A DNA stretch of 64,000 bases, from assembly GCF_014650075.1 (NCBI RefSeq), contig NZ_BMUG01000002.1, positions 310,001 through 374,000 of the forward strand, read 5' to 3'. Below the pieces are notes generated by a model. The model was not told the origin of the DNA. It saw only the letters and a program-made list of their open reading frames with translations, and made no database searches. Both the position numbers and the translations under genes were made by a program. Of this stretch, positions 9,356-18,932 are shown piece by piece (positions within the stretch are counted from its first letter, which is position 1; each line of letters starts with the position of its first letter). The stretch comes from Streptomyces microflavus. Its GTDB lineage: Bacteria > Actinomycetota > Actinomycetes > Streptomycetales > Streptomycetaceae.

Positions 9356-9399
9356 GGCCGGTGGCCGTACGGGGGCCGATCCCCGTACGGCCACCGGCC
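9356..9399 (-). terminator. Terminator of the subtilase gene, 19-bp perfect hairpin
   Basis: Arms 9356-9374 and 9381-9399 are exact reverse complements with a 6-nt loop, 39 nt after the stop of the minus-strand protease gene. Confidence 0.88.
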
Positions 9400-9437
9400 G
9401 TTGAGCAGCGCGTCTATCGCGTCACGGCGTCACCGCG

Positions 9438-10652
9438 TCACGGGACGAGCCGGAGGAGCTTGTTCGGGGAGCCGGTTCCGATTCCGCTGAGGACGTTGTT
9501 GGTCGCGCCGTTCACGAGGGCCGTGCCCACGGCGGCCGGGGAGGCGCCGGGGTGGTTCGTCAGGTAGACCGCGGCCGACCCGGCGACGTGCGGTGCCGCG
9601 AAGGACGTGCCGTTGCCGGTGTAGGTCGCGGTGTCCGAGGTGGCCCAGCCGGCCGTGATGTCGGAGCCCGGGGCGAAGAGGTCCACCAGGGGCCCGTAGT
9701 TGGAGTAGCTGGCCCGCGCGTCGGTCCGGGTCGTGGCACCGACGGTGAGCGCGGTCGTCACCCGGGCGGGCGAGTAGCCGGACGCGGGGGCGTTGGAATT
9801 GCCGGCCGCGATGGCGTACGTCACGCCGGACGCGATCGACCGGCGCACCGCGTCGTCCAGGGTGGGGCTGGGGCCGCCGCCGAGCGAGACGTTGGCGACG
9901 GAGTTGGAGACGTGGTTGGCGGTGATCCAGTCGACCCCGGCGATGACCCCGGCGGTGGTGCCGGAACCGCTGTTGTTGAGGACCCGTACGGCGACGACCT
10001 TCGCCTTCTTGGCCACGCCGTACGTGGTCCCGGCGGCGGTCGTGGCGACGTGCGTGCCGTGGCCGTTGCCGTCCTGCGCGACGGCGTCGTTGTCGACGAA
10101 GTCCCAGCCGTTCGAGGCCCGGCCGACGATGTCCTGGTGGCTGATGCGGACGCCGGTGTCGAGGACGTAGACGGTGGAGTTGATGCCTGCGGAGTCGGGG
10201 TAGGTGAACGTGCCGTTCAGCGGCAGGTTCGGCTGGTCGATCCGGTCGAGGCCCCAGGGCGCGTTGGTCTGGGTGGCGGTCGAGTGGACCTTCTGGTCCT
10301 GCTCGACCGAGGCGACCGCCGGGTCGGCGGCGAGCCGCCTGGCCTCGGCGCCGCTGAGCTGGGCGGCGTACCCGTTCAGCGCGGATGTGTAGGTGCGCGT
10401 GATCCGGCCGCCGTAGCCCGCTATCAGCTTCGTGCCCTGCGTCGCGGACGCGGTGAACCCGGCCGTCTCCTTCAGCGTGACGATGTAGCTGCCGGGAACC
10501 GCGCCTTCCGCCCCGGCCTGGAGGACTCTGCCCTCGGGCGCGGGGGCCGCCTGCGCCGGTAAGGAGGCGCCTGCTCCGACGGCGAGCGCCAGTGTGGTGG
10601 CCGCGGCGATCGATCCGGCGATCCTTCGCTTGGTGGTGCGCACTGCTGCCAT
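9438..10652 (-). CDS. Secreted subtilisin-like serine protease (S8, proteinase K type)
   Basis: This 404-residue pre-pro-protein has a Sec signal peptide (residues 1 to ~35, Arg/Lys start, hydrophobic core, AQA cleavage site), an inhibitor-I9 propeptide (about 52-120, SYIVTLKE start) and a peptidase S8 domain. The catalytic triad is complete: Asp165 in VLDTGVR, His198 in GNGHGTH and Ser350 in GNGTSFAAPH, with oxyanion Asn285 in AAGN. The start at 10652 is chosen for its GGAG site and because the signal peptide begins there. Codon 31, inside the signal peptide, is TTA (10560-10562), tying synthesis to bldA as for several developmental extracellular proteases. It is divergent from the trypsin/STAND locus. 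Confidence 0.95.
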   Translation of the reverse strand: MAAVRTTKRRIAGSIAAATTLALAVGAGASLPAQAAPAPEGRVLQAGAEGAVPGSYIVTLKETAGFTASATQGTKLIAGYGGRITRTYTSALNGYAAQLSGAEARRLAADPAVASVEQDQKVHSTATQTNAPWGLDRIDQPNLPLNGTFTYPDSAGINSTVYVLDTGVRISHQDIVGRASNGWDFVDNDAVAQDGNGHGTHVATTAAGTTYGVAKKAKVVAVRVLNNSGSGTTAGVIAGVDWITANHVSNSVANVSLGGGPSPTLDDAVRRSIASGVTYAIAAGNSNAPASGYSPARVTTALTVGATTRTDARASYSNYGPLVDLFAPGSDITAGWATSDTATYTGNGTSFAAPHVAGSAAVYLTNHPGASPAAVGTALVNGATNNVLSGIGTGSPNKLLRLVP

Positions 10653-10929
10653 GAAGAAGTCTCCTCGAATGTCGGCGCGCCAGGGGTTCACGCGCCGGGG
10701 ATGCGGCGTACGGGGTTTCGTCCGCCGCATCCGACGATGGGGCCGTGCGTTCGGGCGGGGCAAGGACGCCTGACGAGATGTCATGCTCGCGACATACAGG
10801 TGTCGCAGCGTCAACTCCCCTTACACACAAGGCAATACGGCCGTCGCGCGCTGTGCACGAACCGCCCTCACACCGGCCTCCCGGCCGCTGTCGCTACGCT
10901 CTTCAGCTCCCGAGCATTGGAGTACCGCC

Positions 10930-11298
10930 ATGAGCGAACGCCCCGTCCACACGGTGGAAGTGCCCCTGGGCGACGGCAGCGCCGAGACCGTCCGGGTCCA
11001 GATCCGCGAGGTGGACGAGGCGCTCGTCCGGGTGGGGCGGGGCGGCCGTACCGTGGCGCGGGCCGAGCGGACGCTCGGGCAGATGCTGGACACCGTACGG
11101 CCCGTGGCGGAGAGCTTCGTGGGACGGTTCTCGGGCATGGCCCACGCCCCGGACGAGATCACCCTGGAGTTCGGGGTGTCCCTGTCCGCCGAGGCGGACG
11201 TCGTCATCGCCAGCACCGCGACCGCGGCCAATTTCTCCGTCAGCCTGACCTGGAACAGGCGCGACGCCCCGGCCGCCGACGCCGATACTGGACGCTGA
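10930..11298 (+). CDS. Trypsin-co-occurring domain protein (Trypco1, CU044_2847 type)
   Basis: This small acidic 122-residue protein shows the conserved ending of the family: ITLEFGVSLSAEADVVIAS, then a short beta strand ending in SLTW. Such proteins are named for their constant association with trypsin-like peptidase/STAND NTPase genes, and one follows here 28 bp downstream on the same strand. They are thought to be adaptors or regulated partners in NTP-dependent conflict systems; no enzymatic residues are visible. The ATG at 10930 has TGGAGT about 8 nt upstream. The two genes almost certainly form one operon. Confidence 0.85.
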   Translation: MSERPVHTVEVPLGDGSAETVRVQIREVDEALVRVGRGGRTVARAERTLGQMLDTVRPVAESFVGRFSGMAHAPDEITLEFGVSLSAEADVVIASTATAANFSVSLTWNRRDAPAADADTGR

Positions 11299-11326
11299 CC
11301 GGGCAGTTGATACGGGTGGGGGCCCA

Positions 11327-14300
11327 GTGACACGGAGACCGCAGGGGACCGACGGAGACGGCCCGCCGGAGCCGCCGGGCCGCCCGGAGCGGCAGAAGCG
11401 CCCGCAGGACCCCGCCCACGGTCCCGAAGCGGCGCTCGTCGCCGCCGTCGTCCGCATCGAGGGGCGGGACGGGGTCGTCGCCGGTGCGGGCTTCCTCGTC
11501 GCCGACGGTCTCGTCCTCACCTGCGCCCATGTGGTCTCCGACGCCCTCGACCGGCCCCGTGACGCGACCGTGGAGCCCGGGGCCGAGGTCACCGTCGGTC
11601 TCCCCCTGGCCGGGAACGCCGGGGACCCGGACGACGACGGTGACCGTACGGCCGAGGTGCACCGCTGGATACCCGTCCGGCCCGACCGGACCGGTGACAT
11701 GGCCCTCCTGCGGCTCCGGGACCCGATACCCGGCGCCCGGCCGCTGCCCCTGGCCGATCCCCCGGAGGGCGTGTGGCACCACCGTGCCCGTGCCGTGGGG
11801 TTCACCGACGACCACCCCGGCGGCATCTGGCACAGCGGTACGTTCCGGGGGCCGACCCGGGAAGGATGGGTCCAGCTCTCGCGGGGCGACGGCGAGGGCA
11901 TGTACGTCAGACGGGGCTTCAGCGGCAGCCCCGTCTGGGACGACGAACTCGGCGCGGCCGTAGGCATGATGGTGGCCGCCGAGCCCGTACGCGAGGCCCA
12001 GCAGGCGTTCGCCCTGCGGACCCGGACACTGCTGGAGGAGCTGCCCGAGCTCCGCTCCCTGATCGCCCCCCGCTCCCCCTTCCGCGGCCTGGACACCTTC
12101 CAGGAGGCCGACGCCGACGTCTTCTTCGGGCGGGACGACGACATCCGGCGGGTGGTGACCGCCGTCTCGACGGGCGACAGGCCGACCGCGGTGTACGGAC
12201 CCTCCGGCTGCGGCAAGTCCTCGCTGGCGCTGGCCGGGGTGGTGCCGGTCGTGCGGGAGGCCGGGTACACGGTCCTGGTCGTCGACGCCGGGCACATCTC
12301 GTCCCTGCGCCACGCACTCGCCACCAGGCTGTACGAGCTGCACCTGCGGGAGAGGGAGCGGGTGGGCGGGCCCGCCCCGGTCGACAGCGCCGAGCAGGTG
12401 GGCTCCCTGCTGGGGAAGGATCGGTTCGCCGATGTCCTCGACCGCGTGCTGGGGAGCGCGGGCCACCGGGTTCTCGTCGTCCTCGACCAGGCCGAGGCCC
12501 TCCTGGACCGTTCCGAGGCGGAGCTGGCGGAGGCCGCCGGCCTGCTCTTCCGTCAGGAGCAGCCGGAGGGCATCCGCGTTCTGCTGACCCTCCGCTCCGA
12601 CTTCATGGACGCGGCGCTCAGCCACACGGTGCTGGGACCGGTACTGAAGGGCGGGACCGGCGTCCCCCTCACCCCGATGTCCGCGGCCCAGCTCGCGAAG
12701 GTGATCGGCGAGCCGGTCGGACGCCTGCCGGCCGTGGCGTACGACCCCGGGCTGGAGGACCTCATCCTGAAGGACGCCGGGGCCGCCCCCGGCATCCTGC
12801 CCCTCCTGGGCTTCGTCCTCACCCAGCTCTGGGAGCGGCAGGCCTCCGGTCGGCTCCGCCTCGCGACGTACAAGGAGATCGGCGGGGTCTCCGGCGCCCT
12901 GGCGCGCCACGCGGAAGCGGCGTGGCAGGAGTGCGTGCGCCCGGAGGAGGAGGCCGAAGCGCTGCGGCTGCTCACCGGGCTCGTCCGGGTGCTGCCCGGC
13001 AGCGAGGCCCCCCTGCGCCGCATGATCACCAGCGAGGAGGCGGGCGAGGCGCGGTGGCGGATCGCCCGGTCCCTGGCCGGGAAACGGCTGCTGGTGCTGC
13101 ACGGCGAGGAGCACGGACCGCAGACGGCCGAGCTCGCCCACGAGACGCTCATCAGCGCCTGGCCGACCCTCGCCGAACAGGTGAAGGCCGACAGCGACCT
13201 GCTGGCGGCCCGTGCGGAGCTGCGCCACGACCTCGACCGCTGGGAGAAGGCGGGACGCCCGTCCGATCTGCTGCCCGGCCCCCTCCATCTCGGGTCCCTG
13301 AAGCGGCGGTTGCAGACGAGAGAAGCCGAACTTTCGGAGCCGGAGCGCGAGTTCGTCGCCCTCGCCGGAGGGCGCCATCGGGCCCGCCGGGTCCGCGTGC
13401 GGGCCGTGTGGGTGGCCGCCGCGCTCGTCCTCGCGCTCATCGCCGGGCTGGGCACCTTCCTCGTCCAGGAGTCGCGGACCAGCGCGCAACGGGAGGCGGA
13501 GGGACGGTCGCGTTCGCTGGCGAGCCTCTCGGACGAGCTGGCGAAACGGGACCCGGGCGGAGCCGCCCTGGTCGCCATGGCCGCCCACGACCTCTCCCCC
13601 ACCCAGGAGGCCGGCAACGCGCTGCTGCGCCGCTACGACCACCTTCTGCTCGCCCGGTGGGCGCTGTCCGGGACCGAGACCCTGGTGGACCAGGTGGCGA
13701 CGAGCACGAACGGCCGGGTGGTCCTCGTGACGACCAAGGCCGGAGGGGTGACGAGCTCGCAGGGGGGCGCCGTGCTCTTCGTCCGGGGCGCCGGCGAGCG
13801 GATCGTCCGCGCCCGCCTCCCCCTCGCGGAACAGGTCTTCTTCCCGATGGTCAGCCGGGACGGCCGCCGGATCGCCTATCTGTCGACGAAGGACGGCGGC
13901 ACCCTCGTCTGGCACGACGTGAACCCCGCCGGGAAGGACGGGCCGGCGGTGCTGGGCCGGGAACGGAAGGTCCGCGGCGGCGAGTTCGGGGAGACGGGTT
14001 CCTCGTTCGACCAGCGCCTCGGCCTCGCGGACTTCTCCCCGGACGCCCGCGAGGTGGTCACGGCGACGGACGGGCGCCTACGGGGCCGGGACCTGGCGAC
14101 GGAGCGGACGCGGGAGCTGCCCGGGCGGCTGCCCGCCGTGGACCGGGTGTGGTTCGGGCCGGACGCGGACACCCTCGTCGCCCAGCTGCGGCCCGACGCC
14201 ACCCAGGAGAAGGCGCAGCAGGCCTCCCTGGTGGCGGTCGCCGTGGGCACCGGGAGGACGCGGAAACTGGCGGACGGGGTGTACGCGTCGACGGTGCCCC

Positions 14301-15736
14301 GGCTCGCCCTGTCCGGCGACGGTGCGGTGCTCGCCGTCTGCCGGCAGGGACGGATCGGGAAGAACGTGGCGTACGAGGCCGTCCGGGTGACGGACGGCCG
14401 GACGCTGACCCGGTACCGGCCCGGAGAGTTCAGCAGCTCCTGCAAGAGCATCGGGATCGACGGGACCGGAGCGCACTTCGCGGTGCACAAGCTGACGGCC
14501 TCCTGGGCCGTCGTCGGGACGCGCCCGGGAAGCGGGGTGCGGGAGGCTCTGGGGCCCAGCAGGCTGCCCAAGGAGGACGACGACCTGTCCCTCGTGGGCG
14601 ATCCGGAGGAGCCCGTACTGATCGTCCGGGACGAGACCTCGGTGACCGGCCGCCCCCTGGGCTGGAGCACCATCGAAGCCGACAGCCCGCCGGTGCTGCT
14701 CAGCGGTGCGGCCTGGGGCGAGGGGGACGAGACGGTGGTCCGCCTCGGGGAGGACGGCGGCAGGCTGGGCATCGTGCGCCTGGACACGGAGGGGTCGACC
14801 CTCGTCAAGGAGGTGGCCCGGCCGCCGAGGAAGCAGCAGTCGGGCTTCACCGACGATGTGCAGGAGGTGAAGGCCGACCGGAGCGGAACGCTGGCCGCCG
14901 ATCTCATCGGCCCGGACAAGGTCAGGGTCTGGGAGCTCCCCTCCCTGCGCACGGCCACCGACATCGTCACCGCGCCGCCTCCCGAGAACACGTCCGTGCG
15001 GATCTTCTTCGGCCCGCGCGACGAGTTGCTGACCGTCTCCGGCACCGTCATCGAGCACTGGAACGCCCGGGACGGCCGACGCCTGTCGAAGCCGGTCGAC
15101 CTCCGCGGCCTGAAGTTCGCCGGGAAGGACCTGGCACAGTTCACCGCCTCCTTCCACCCCGAGCCGGGACACGTACAGCTCCTGATCGCCGGCGAACAGA
15201 CCGTCCGCGCCCTCTCCCTGCGCACGGGCAAGGAGAACAAGGCGCTCCAGGTCGAGCTGGAGCCCGACGTGAGCACTGCCGTGCTCGACCGGAGCGGCGA
15301 TTTCGCCGTCGTGCAGACCAAGGGGTCCATGGTGGAGGTGTGGTCGGTACGGGGCCCCGGGCAGCGCCCGCGGCGGGTGCTCGGGCCGGTCGGTCCGCTG
15401 GACCGCTTCGGCTACTTCCAGCACGGCTTCCGGGCCGACAGCTCGGTGTACTTCCTGGCCAACGGGAACTCCGTCCGGTTCCAGGACGCGGCGGATCCCG
15501 AGGACCGCGGCGAGGCCTATGTGCTCGCCGAGGAACAGGAGTTCCTGGCCGCCTCCCAGGACGGCAGGACCCTGCTCCGGCGCATCGACAAGGCGAACGT
15601 GAGCGTCCTCCGCCTCGACCCCGGGCTCTGGAAGAAGAAGCTGTGCGCCACCCTCGGCCGCGACCTCTCCGAGGACGAGCGCCGCGGCCTCCCCACCTGG
15701 CTGCCGGCCCGGATCTGCCCGCCGGGCGGCCGCTAG
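11327..15736 (+). CDS. Trypsin-like protease / nSTAND1 NTPase / beta-propeller fusion
   Basis: The 1469-residue multidomain protein begins with a chymotrypsin-fold peptidase (about 35-220) with a complete triad: His68 in TCAHVV, Asp124 in GDMALL and Ser199 in GFSGSP. An nSTAND1 NTPase follows, introduced by SPFRGLDTF and FFGRD, with Walker A GPSGCGKSS (291-299) and Walker B VLVVLDQAE (382-390), and a winged-helix/helical region after it. A predicted transmembrane helix (about 692-714) precedes a C-terminal half of degenerate WD40-like propeller repeats. The likely mechanism is signal sensing by the propeller, NTPase switching and protease activation, as proposed for such conflict systems. The GTG at 11327 follows a G-rich Shine-Dalgarno. 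The peptidase looks catalytically intact. Confidence 0.9.
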   Translation: MTRRPQGTDGDGPPEPPGRPERQKRPQDPAHGPEAALVAAVVRIEGRDGVVAGAGFLVADGLVLTCAHVVSDALDRPRDATVEPGAEVTVGLPLAGNAGDPDDDGDRTAEVHRWIPVRPDRTGDMALLRLRDPIPGARPLPLADPPEGVWHHRARAVGFTDDHPGGIWHSGTFRGPTREGWVQLSRGDGEGMYVRRGFSGSPVWDDELGAAVGMMVAAEPVREAQQAFALRTRTLLEELPELRSLIAPRSPFRGLDTFQEADADVFFGRDDDIRRVVTAVSTGDRPTAVYGPSGCGKSSLALAGVVPVVREAGYTVLVVDAGHISSLRHALATRLYELHLRERERVGGPAPVDSAEQVGSLLGKDRFADVLDRVLGSAGHRVLVVLDQAEALLDRSEAELAEAAGLLFRQEQPEGIRVLLTLRSDFMDAALSHTVLGPVLKGGTGVPLTPMSAAQLAKVIGEPVGRLPAVAYDPGLEDLILKDAGAAPGILPLLGFVLTQLWERQASGRLRLATYKEIGGVSGALARHAEAAWQECVRPEEEAEALRLLTGLVRVLPGSEAPLRRMITSEEAGEARWRIARSLAGKRLLVLHGEEHGPQTAELAHETLISAWPTLAEQVKADSDLLAARAELRHDLDRWEKAGRPSDLLPGPLHLGSLKRRLQTREAELSEPEREFVALAGGRHRARRVRVRAVWVAAALVLALIAGLGTFLVQESRTSAQREAEGRSRSLASLSDELAKRDPGGAALVAMAAHDLSPTQEAGNALLRRYDHLLLARWALSGTETLVDQVATSTNGRVVLVTTKAGGVTSSQGGAVLFVRGAGERIVRARLPLAEQVFFPMVSRDGRRIAYLSTKDGGTLVWHDVNPAGKDGPAVLGRERKVRGGEFGETGSSFDQRLGLADFSPDAREVVTATDGRLRGRDLATERTRELPGRLPAVDRVWFGPDADTLVAQLRPDATQEKAQQASLVAVAVGTGRTRKLADGVYASTVPRLALSGDGAVLAVCRQGRIGKNVAYEAVRVTDGRTLTRYRPGEFSSSCKSIGIDGTGAHFAVHKLTASWAVVGTRPGSGVREALGPSRLPKEDDDLSLVGDPEEPVLIVRDETSVTGRPLGWSTIEADSPPVLLSGAAWGEGDETVVRLGEDGGRLGIVRLDTEGSTLVKEVARPPRKQQSGFTDDVQEVKADRSGTLAADLIGPDKVRVWELPSLRTATDIVTAPPPENTSVRIFFGPRDELLTVSGTVIEHWNARDGRRLSKPVDLRGLKFAGKDLAQFTASFHPEPGHVQLLIAGEQTVRALSLRTGKENKALQVELEPDVSTAVLDRSGDFAVVQTKGSMVEVWSVRGPGQRPRRVLGPVGPLDRFGYFQHGFRADSSVYFLANGNSVRFQDAADPEDRGEAYVLAEEQEFLAASQDGRTLLRRIDKANVSVLRLDPGLWKKKLCATLGRDLSEDERRGLPTWLPARICPPGGR

Positions 15737-15746
15737 GCAGCGTCGG

Positions 15747-16745
15747 TCAGGTCCGGGCCAGCGCGTCCGGGAGCGTGGCGCGGACCGCGGTGACCAGGGC
15801 GCGGCCCGCCTCATGGGCGGCCGCGCTGCCCTCGGCCGGGCTGGTACCCGCGCGCTGGTGCAGGACGACGCCGAGGATCAGCCGGGGCGTACCGGCGATG
15901 TCCTGCGTCGACGCCCACACGAGGTTGCCGCCCGCCGGGGTGGACGAACCGGTCTTCAGGCCGATGACCCCGTCCCGGCCCAGCAGCTTGTTGGTGTTGC
16001 GGAACGTCACCCCGGCCCCGGGCGCCTCGACCGTGCGGGTGGCCACGATCTCCCGGAACACCGGGTCCTTCATCGCGGCGCGGGCCAGCCTGAGCTGGTC
16101 GGCCGCGGTGCTCCGCGTACTGGTCTCCATGCCGCTCACCCCGGTGTAGGTGGTGCGCTCCATCCCGAGGGCGGCGGCGGTCTCGTTCATCTTCGCGACG
16201 AACGCCTTCTCGCTGCCCGCGCCCCAACGGGCCAGCAGCCGGGCCACGTTGTTGCCGGACGGCACCATCATCAGCTCCAGCAGCAGGCGTTGGGTGTAGG
16301 TCCGTCCGGCGAGGACGGGGGCGGTCGTCTCGACGGAGGAGTACGACTCGTTCGCCGCCTGCTCGTCGGCGGTGACGGCCGCGCCGGGTGCGCCCGCCCG
16401 CATCGGGTGCTCCTTGAGGATCACGTACGCCGTCATGACCTTGGTGACGCTGGCGATCGGGACCGGCCGCTGCTCGCCCCGGGTGCCGAGGCTGCCGATC
16501 CCCTCGACCTCCACGCTCGCCTGCCCCTCGGCGGGCCACGGCAGGTGCAGCGACTTCGCCACGGCCGCGACGGTGTCCCCGGATCCGGCGGCGGGGGCGG
16601 GGGCGCCGGCCGGTCCGCCCGCGCCGCCGAGCGCGTACCAGGTGCCCATGCCGGTCGCGAGCGCGAGGGCGGCGGCGAGCGGGACGAGGAGGGAGCGGCG
16701 GAAGCCGAAACGAGAAGCGGGCGCAGGGGCAGGGGTGTGGGGCAT
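15747..16745 (-). CDS. D-alanyl-D-alanine carboxypeptidase (peptidase S11, PBP type)
   Basis: The 332-residue protein has an N-terminal signal anchor (hydrophobic 18-40) and a serine carboxypeptidase domain that trims stem pentapeptides of peptidoglycan outside the membrane. All three active-site motifs are present: SVTK (99-102), SGN (163-165) and KTG (264-266). The start at 16745 is supported by GGAGG 6 nt upstream. It is last in a minus-strand run behind a sensor kinase and response regulator, with a 117-bp gap. That order suggests the two-component system controls cell-wall modification, as in VanRS- or CseBC-like loci. Confidence 0.93.
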   Translation of the reverse strand: MPHTPAPAPASRFGFRRSLLVPLAAALALATGMGTWYALGGAGGPAGAPAPAAGSGDTVAAVAKSLHLPWPAEGQASVEVEGIGSLGTRGEQRPVPIASVTKVMTAYVILKEHPMRAGAPGAAVTADEQAANESYSSVETTAPVLAGRTYTQRLLLELMMVPSGNNVARLLARWGAGSEKAFVAKMNETAAALGMERTTYTGVSGMETSTRSTAADQLRLARAAMKDPVFREIVATRTVEAPGAGVTFRNTNKLLGRDGVIGLKTGSSTPAGGNLVWASTQDIAGTPRLILGVVLHQRAGTSPAEGSAAAHEAGRALVTAVRATLPDALART

Positions 16746-16862
16746 GGGGCACCTCCGGGAGAACGTGTGCGGTTCCCGCACGGACCTCACCTTCGGGGAG
16801 CCGCTCTTCCGGACCGGTGCGGTGCCGTTTCCGCCGCCGCGAGAGTGCGTTGCGGTTCCGTT

Positions 16863-18125
16863 TCAGACGGTTCCGGACGGGCCGGGGGCGAGGTCGAGGG
16901 TGGCGACCGCACCCCCGTCCGGCGCGTTCGCGAAGGTCAGCCGGGCGCCGAGCACCCCGGCCTGGCCCTGGGCGACGGTCAGCCCGAGCCCGTGCCCGCG
17001 GCCGCGCTCGCCGGCGCCCGTACGGAAGCGCTGCGGGCCCTGTTCGAGCAGCGCGGCGGGGAAGCCGGGGCCGTGGTCGCGTACGGAGATCCGGGTGCCG
17101 GTGACGGTGACCTGGACGGGGCCGGCGCCGTGCCGGTGGGCGTTGGTGACGAGGTTGACCACGATCCGCTCCACCCGGCGCGGGTCGGTCTCCACCACAT
17201 CGGCGTCCCCGGCGGCGACCTGTGTCCCGGTCCCCGTGCGCCGCACCACGTCGGCGACGAACTCCCCCAGCGGCACCGCGTCGAGCCGGGCCCGTTCGGC
17301 GCCCGCGTCGAGGCGGGAGATCTCCAGCAGGTCCTCGATCAGCGCGTTCAGGGCCCGCACCCGGTCCCGTACGAGACCGGTCGCCTCGTCGGTCTCCGGG
17401 AGCAGCCCGGCGGCGGTGACCAGGCCCATCAGCGGGGTGCGCAGCTCGTGGGCGACGTCGGCGGTGAAGCGCTGCTCGTTCTCCAGCTTGCGCTGGAGCG
17501 CGGTGGCCATGTCGTCGACGGCGGCCGACATCTCGGTGATCTCGTCGCGGGCCCGCCCGGTGGAGCCGATGCGCGCGTCCAGCTCCCCGTCCGCGATCCG
17601 GCGGGCGGTACGGGCTCCGTGGCGCAGCCGCCGGTTGATCGGCTCGGTGGCCAGGGCGGCGAGCGGGACGACGAAGACGAGGGCGGCGAGGACGGACTTC
17701 ACGATGGAGCGGTCCAGGAGCTGGAGGCTGCGGACCTCGGTGCTCATGTCGTCCCGTACGACGAGGAACTGATCGCCGCCGACGGCCACGGCGCCCCACA
17801 TCCAGAACCAGTTGGGCGGATCGGCGTCGTACCAGGTGGCGTACCCGCCGCCGGTCTCCGGCTGGTCGGCGAGATCGCGCGCCAGCGGATCGGGCAGCTC
17901 CTCCCGGGTCCGTACGTCGACGTCCGGCGGTGCCTTTCCCGTACGGCTCAGCTCCCGCTCGGCCGCGATCAGGCGGGTGATCGTGCGCTCGTGGCCCACG
18001 CGGAGTCCGCGCTCGCGGGTCGCGTCGTGGACCAGGAAGCCGATGACCGCCGCCACCGCGCAGCAGGCCGCGGCGGTGAGCGCGGCGATCTTCCAGCGCA
18101 GGGCGCGGGGATTGAGGAGAGCCAT
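16863..18125 (-). CDS. Two-component sensor histidine kinase (CseC-like)
   Basis: The 420-residue membrane kinase has TM1 (about 12-33), an extracytoplasmic sensor region (34-140), TM2 (about 141-160), a HAMP segment, a HisKA domain with His226 in FTADVAHELRTPL, an N box (VVNLVTNAHRHG) and G boxes (RDHGPGF, GHGLGL) of the ATPase domain. It lies 21 bp after the response-regulator gene, so the two are translated from one message. The pair most resembles the envelope-stress CseB/CseC system in its regulator partner; the adjacent carboxypeptidase agrees with a cell-wall role. Confidence 0.93.
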   Translation of the reverse strand: MALLNPRALRWKIAALTAAACCAVAAVIGFLVHDATRERGLRVGHERTITRLIAAERELSRTGKAPPDVDVRTREELPDPLARDLADQPETGGGYATWYDADPPNWFWMWGAVAVGGDQFLVVRDDMSTEVRSLQLLDRSIVKSVLAALVFVVPLAALATEPINRRLRHGARTARRIADGELDARIGSTGRARDEITEMSAAVDDMATALQRKLENEQRFTADVAHELRTPLMGLVTAAGLLPETDEATGLVRDRVRALNALIEDLLEISRLDAGAERARLDAVPLGEFVADVVRRTGTGTQVAAGDADVVETDPRRVERIVVNLVTNAHRHGAGPVQVTVTGTRISVRDHGPGFPAALLEQGPQRFRTGAGERGRGHGLGLTVAQGQAGVLGARLTFANAPDGGAVATLDLAPGPSGTV

Positions 18126-18146
18126 GATGATCCGTCGGCCGGCCGG

Positions 18147-18857
18147 TCAGTCGCGGACGAGCTTGTAGCCGAAGCCGCGTACGGTCTCGATCCGGCCGCT
18201 GCCGATCTTCTTGCGCAGCCGGAGCACGCACAGGTCGACGACCCGGGTGTCGCCCTCCCAGCCGTAGTCCCAGACCTCACGCAGCAGCCGGCGGCGGTCG
18301 AGGACGGAACCGGGCGCGGCGGCGAACTCCAGCAGCAGGCGCAGTTCGGTGGGGGTCAGCGGTACGGGCCGCCCGGCGAGCCGCACCTCCATGCCGAGGG
18401 TGTCCACGCTCAGATCACCGAAGACCAGCACGTGGTCGGGGGCCTCGGGCGGCGGGCTCTGCGACGGCTGGAAGGTGGCGCGGCGCAGCAGGGCGCGGAT
18501 GCGGGCCACCAGGACGGGGGTGTCGACCGGCTTGATCACATAGTCGTCGGCGCCCGCCTCCAGACCCGCGACCACGTCGAGGGCGTCACCGCGCGCCGAC
18601 ATCATCAGGACGGGCACGAGGCTCTCCTCCCGGATGCGGTGGCAGAGGCCGATGCCGTCCAGCTCGGGGAGCATCACGTCCAGGATGAGCAGGTCGTACC
18701 CGCCGGCCCGGAACGCCTCCAGGCCGCTGAGGCCGTCGGCGGCCACGTCGACGCGGTAGCCGTAGCGCTCCAGCGCCAGTTGGACTGCGCGCCGGATCGT
18801 GTCGTCGTCCTCGACGACGAGCACGCTGACGGGGTCGGGGACCCGGGGTTCCGGCAC
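18147..18857 (-). CDS. OmpR-family response regulator (CseB-like)
   Basis: The 236-residue protein has a receiver domain with the acidic triad (EDDD at 16-19), phospho-acceptor Asp60 in LLILDVMLP and Lys in DDYVIKP, plus a C-terminal winged helix (LTPTELRLLLEF, RRRLLREVWDYGWEGDTRVVD, VRGFGYKL). It starts at a GTG with AGGAA upstream. It is the first gene of the regulator-kinase pair and is probably autoregulated. Confidence 0.94.
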   Translation of the reverse strand: MPEPRVPDPVSVLVVEDDDTIRRAVQLALERYGYRVDVAADGLSGLEAFRAGGYDLLILDVMLPELDGIGLCHRIREESLVPVLMMSARGDALDVVAGLEAGADDYVIKPVDTPVLVARIRALLRRATFQPSQSPPPEAPDHVLVFGDLSVDTLGMEVRLAGRPVPLTPTELRLLLEFAAAPGSVLDRRRLLREVWDYGWEGDTRVVDLCVLRLRKKIGSGRIETVRGFGYKLVRD

Positions 18858-18932
18858 GGTTCCTGCCTGGTCGTGGGGGGGTGTGCGGGGGAGTGGGTTG
18901 GCGCTCTGCGCATCGTAGAGCCGCCCGGGGTG

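Noticed and set aside
11773..16149. Long plus-strand open frame in another phase over the trypsin/STAND gene
   Set aside because: Arg/Gly/Pro-rich composition with no domain; the overlapping 11327-15736 frame has clear catalytic motifs.
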